In this document: positions 4,680 to 5,124 of the stretch, piece after piece
Layout of the letters: each line of letters starts with the position of its first letter
Position numbering within the stretch: the stretch's first letter is position 1
Assembly (NCBI GenBank): GCA_902475375.1
Contig: CABRZC010000120.1
Location: 1-5,124, forward strand
Origin: an uncultured Collinsella sp.
Lineage (GTDB): Bacteria > Actinomycetota > Coriobacteriia > Coriobacteriales > Coriobacteriaceae
Direction of reading: 5' to 3'
DNA length: 5,124 nucleotides
Translations under genes and position numbers: made by a program
The notes under the pieces: generated by a model
Told to the model about the DNA's origin: nothing
Seen by the model: the letters and a program-made list of their open reading frames with translations, nothing else
Database searches by the model: none

Positions 4680-5124
4680 ATGGATGCCCGCAAAGAAAAA
4701 AGCCGCGCTGCCATCGTTGCAGCGTTCTCCGAGCTGCTACGCGAAGAGGATTACGGCAAGATTACCGTCGGCGACATCATCGCTCGTGCCCACGTAGGCC
4801 GCGCGACATTCTACGGCCTCTTTAAGAGCAAAGACGACCTACTGTCCGAGCTCGTGAACGACATCTGCACCCACGCCCTCGACGACGATGGTACGCCGCT
4901 CGACGACCCACTCGTGCAAGTCGAGCATATCCTCAACAACCTCTGGGAACGCCGTCAGGGCGTTCGAGCCCTCGTAGCCGGCGCCGGCTCACGCGTCTTC
5001 GCCGACTGCCTCCGCAAGACCATCATGTCGCGCGCAGCCGAAACCGTCCCCGTCGACCCCGCAGGCCCCGCCGCCACCATGGACCGCAGCTTCTTACTAC
5101 AACACATAGCCTCAAGCTTCGTAG
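4680..5124 (+). CDS. TetR/AcrR-family transcriptional regulator (3' end cut by window)
   Basis: The frame is open for 148 codons from the ATG at 4680 to the window edge, so the gene is partial at its 3' end. Residues 1-60 show the TetR DNA-binding domain: an N-terminal helix (RKEKSRAAIVAAFSELL), then ITVGDIIARAHVGRATFYGLFKSKDDLL (28-55), with the helix-turn-helix and the conserved tFYxxFxsKddLL end. The rest is the start of a helical ligand/dimer domain whose ligand cannot be read from sequence. Family members are usually about 190 residues, so perhaps 40 are missing. It starts 2 nt after the larC stop with only a weak upstream GTGGA (4666-4670), which suggests translation coupled to larC. 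It uses TTA, CTA and TCA six times in 148 codons, whereas aspS and larB use none. A role in controlling larBC, perhaps through the 2910-2943 palindrome, is an inference from position. Confidence 0.9.
   Translation, partial: MDARKEKSRAAIVAAFSELLREEDYGKITVGDIIARAHVGRATFYGLFKSKDDLLSELVNDICTHALDDDGTPLDDPLVQVEHILNNLWERRQGVRALVAGAGSRVFADCLRKTIMSRAAETVPVDPAGPAATMDRSFLLQHIASSFV

Noticed and set aside
4600..4690. Programmed frameshift from larC into a downstream frame
   Set aside because: No slippery run is present. The TetR frame has a stop at 4662-4664, so only a 12-nt window could shift, and the product would be a LarC-TetR fusion rather than LarC1-LarC2.

Overview
The window comes from a GC-rich bacterium with strong Shine-Dalgarno sites. 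It carries aspS and serB as a divergent pair, then a larB-larC pair followed at once by a partial TetR-family regulator. The overall character (GC-rich coding, a short archaeal-length SerB, an AspRS of the RRDHGG type, nickel-pincer cofactor genes, GC-rich palindromic repeats between genes) would fit an actinobacterium of the Coriobacteriia, perhaps Collinsella. That placement is an inference from style and would need a database search to confirm.

Layout. Positions 1-193 hold no gene. They contain a repeat-like region with a nearly perfect 20-bp hairpin (19-62), a related weaker copy (77-105), and a clear intrinsic terminator (136-170) that serves aspS on the minus strand. aspS (194-1981, minus) is a full-length bacterial aspartyl-tRNA synthetase. 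The 256-bp divergent spacer (1982-2237) carries its strong ribosome binding site, a leader hairpin and weak promoter candidates in both directions. serB (2238-2873, plus) is a compact phosphoserine phosphatase. The 114-bp gap to larB contains a perfect 11-bp inverted repeat with a 12-nt spacer (2910-2943), which looks more like an operator than a terminator. larB (2988-3770) and larC (3781-4677) are an operon with a 10-nt gap. A TetR-family gene (4680 to beyond 5124) starts 2 nt after the larC stop.

How the genes work together. LarB carboxylates and hydrolyses nicotinic acid adenine dinucleotide to make the biscarboxylated precursor of the nickel-pincer nucleotide. LarE (not in this window) adds sulfur, and LarC inserts nickel. 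The LarC here has the N-terminal LarC1 domain with a very dense histidine tract, but it stops where the LarC2 domain would normally begin. The TetR gene occupies that place. Whether LarC2 is encoded elsewhere, or was lost, is the most interesting open question. A reasonable working model is that the TetR protein controls its own larBC operon through the 2910-2943 palindrome. The sequence permits this but does not prove it. aspS and serB are housekeeping genes with no evident link to the lar genes.

The long open frames opposite aspS, serB, larB and the first part of larC are in exact codon register with the sense genes. They are explained by avoidance of TTA, CTA and TCA codons, so they are not annotated.
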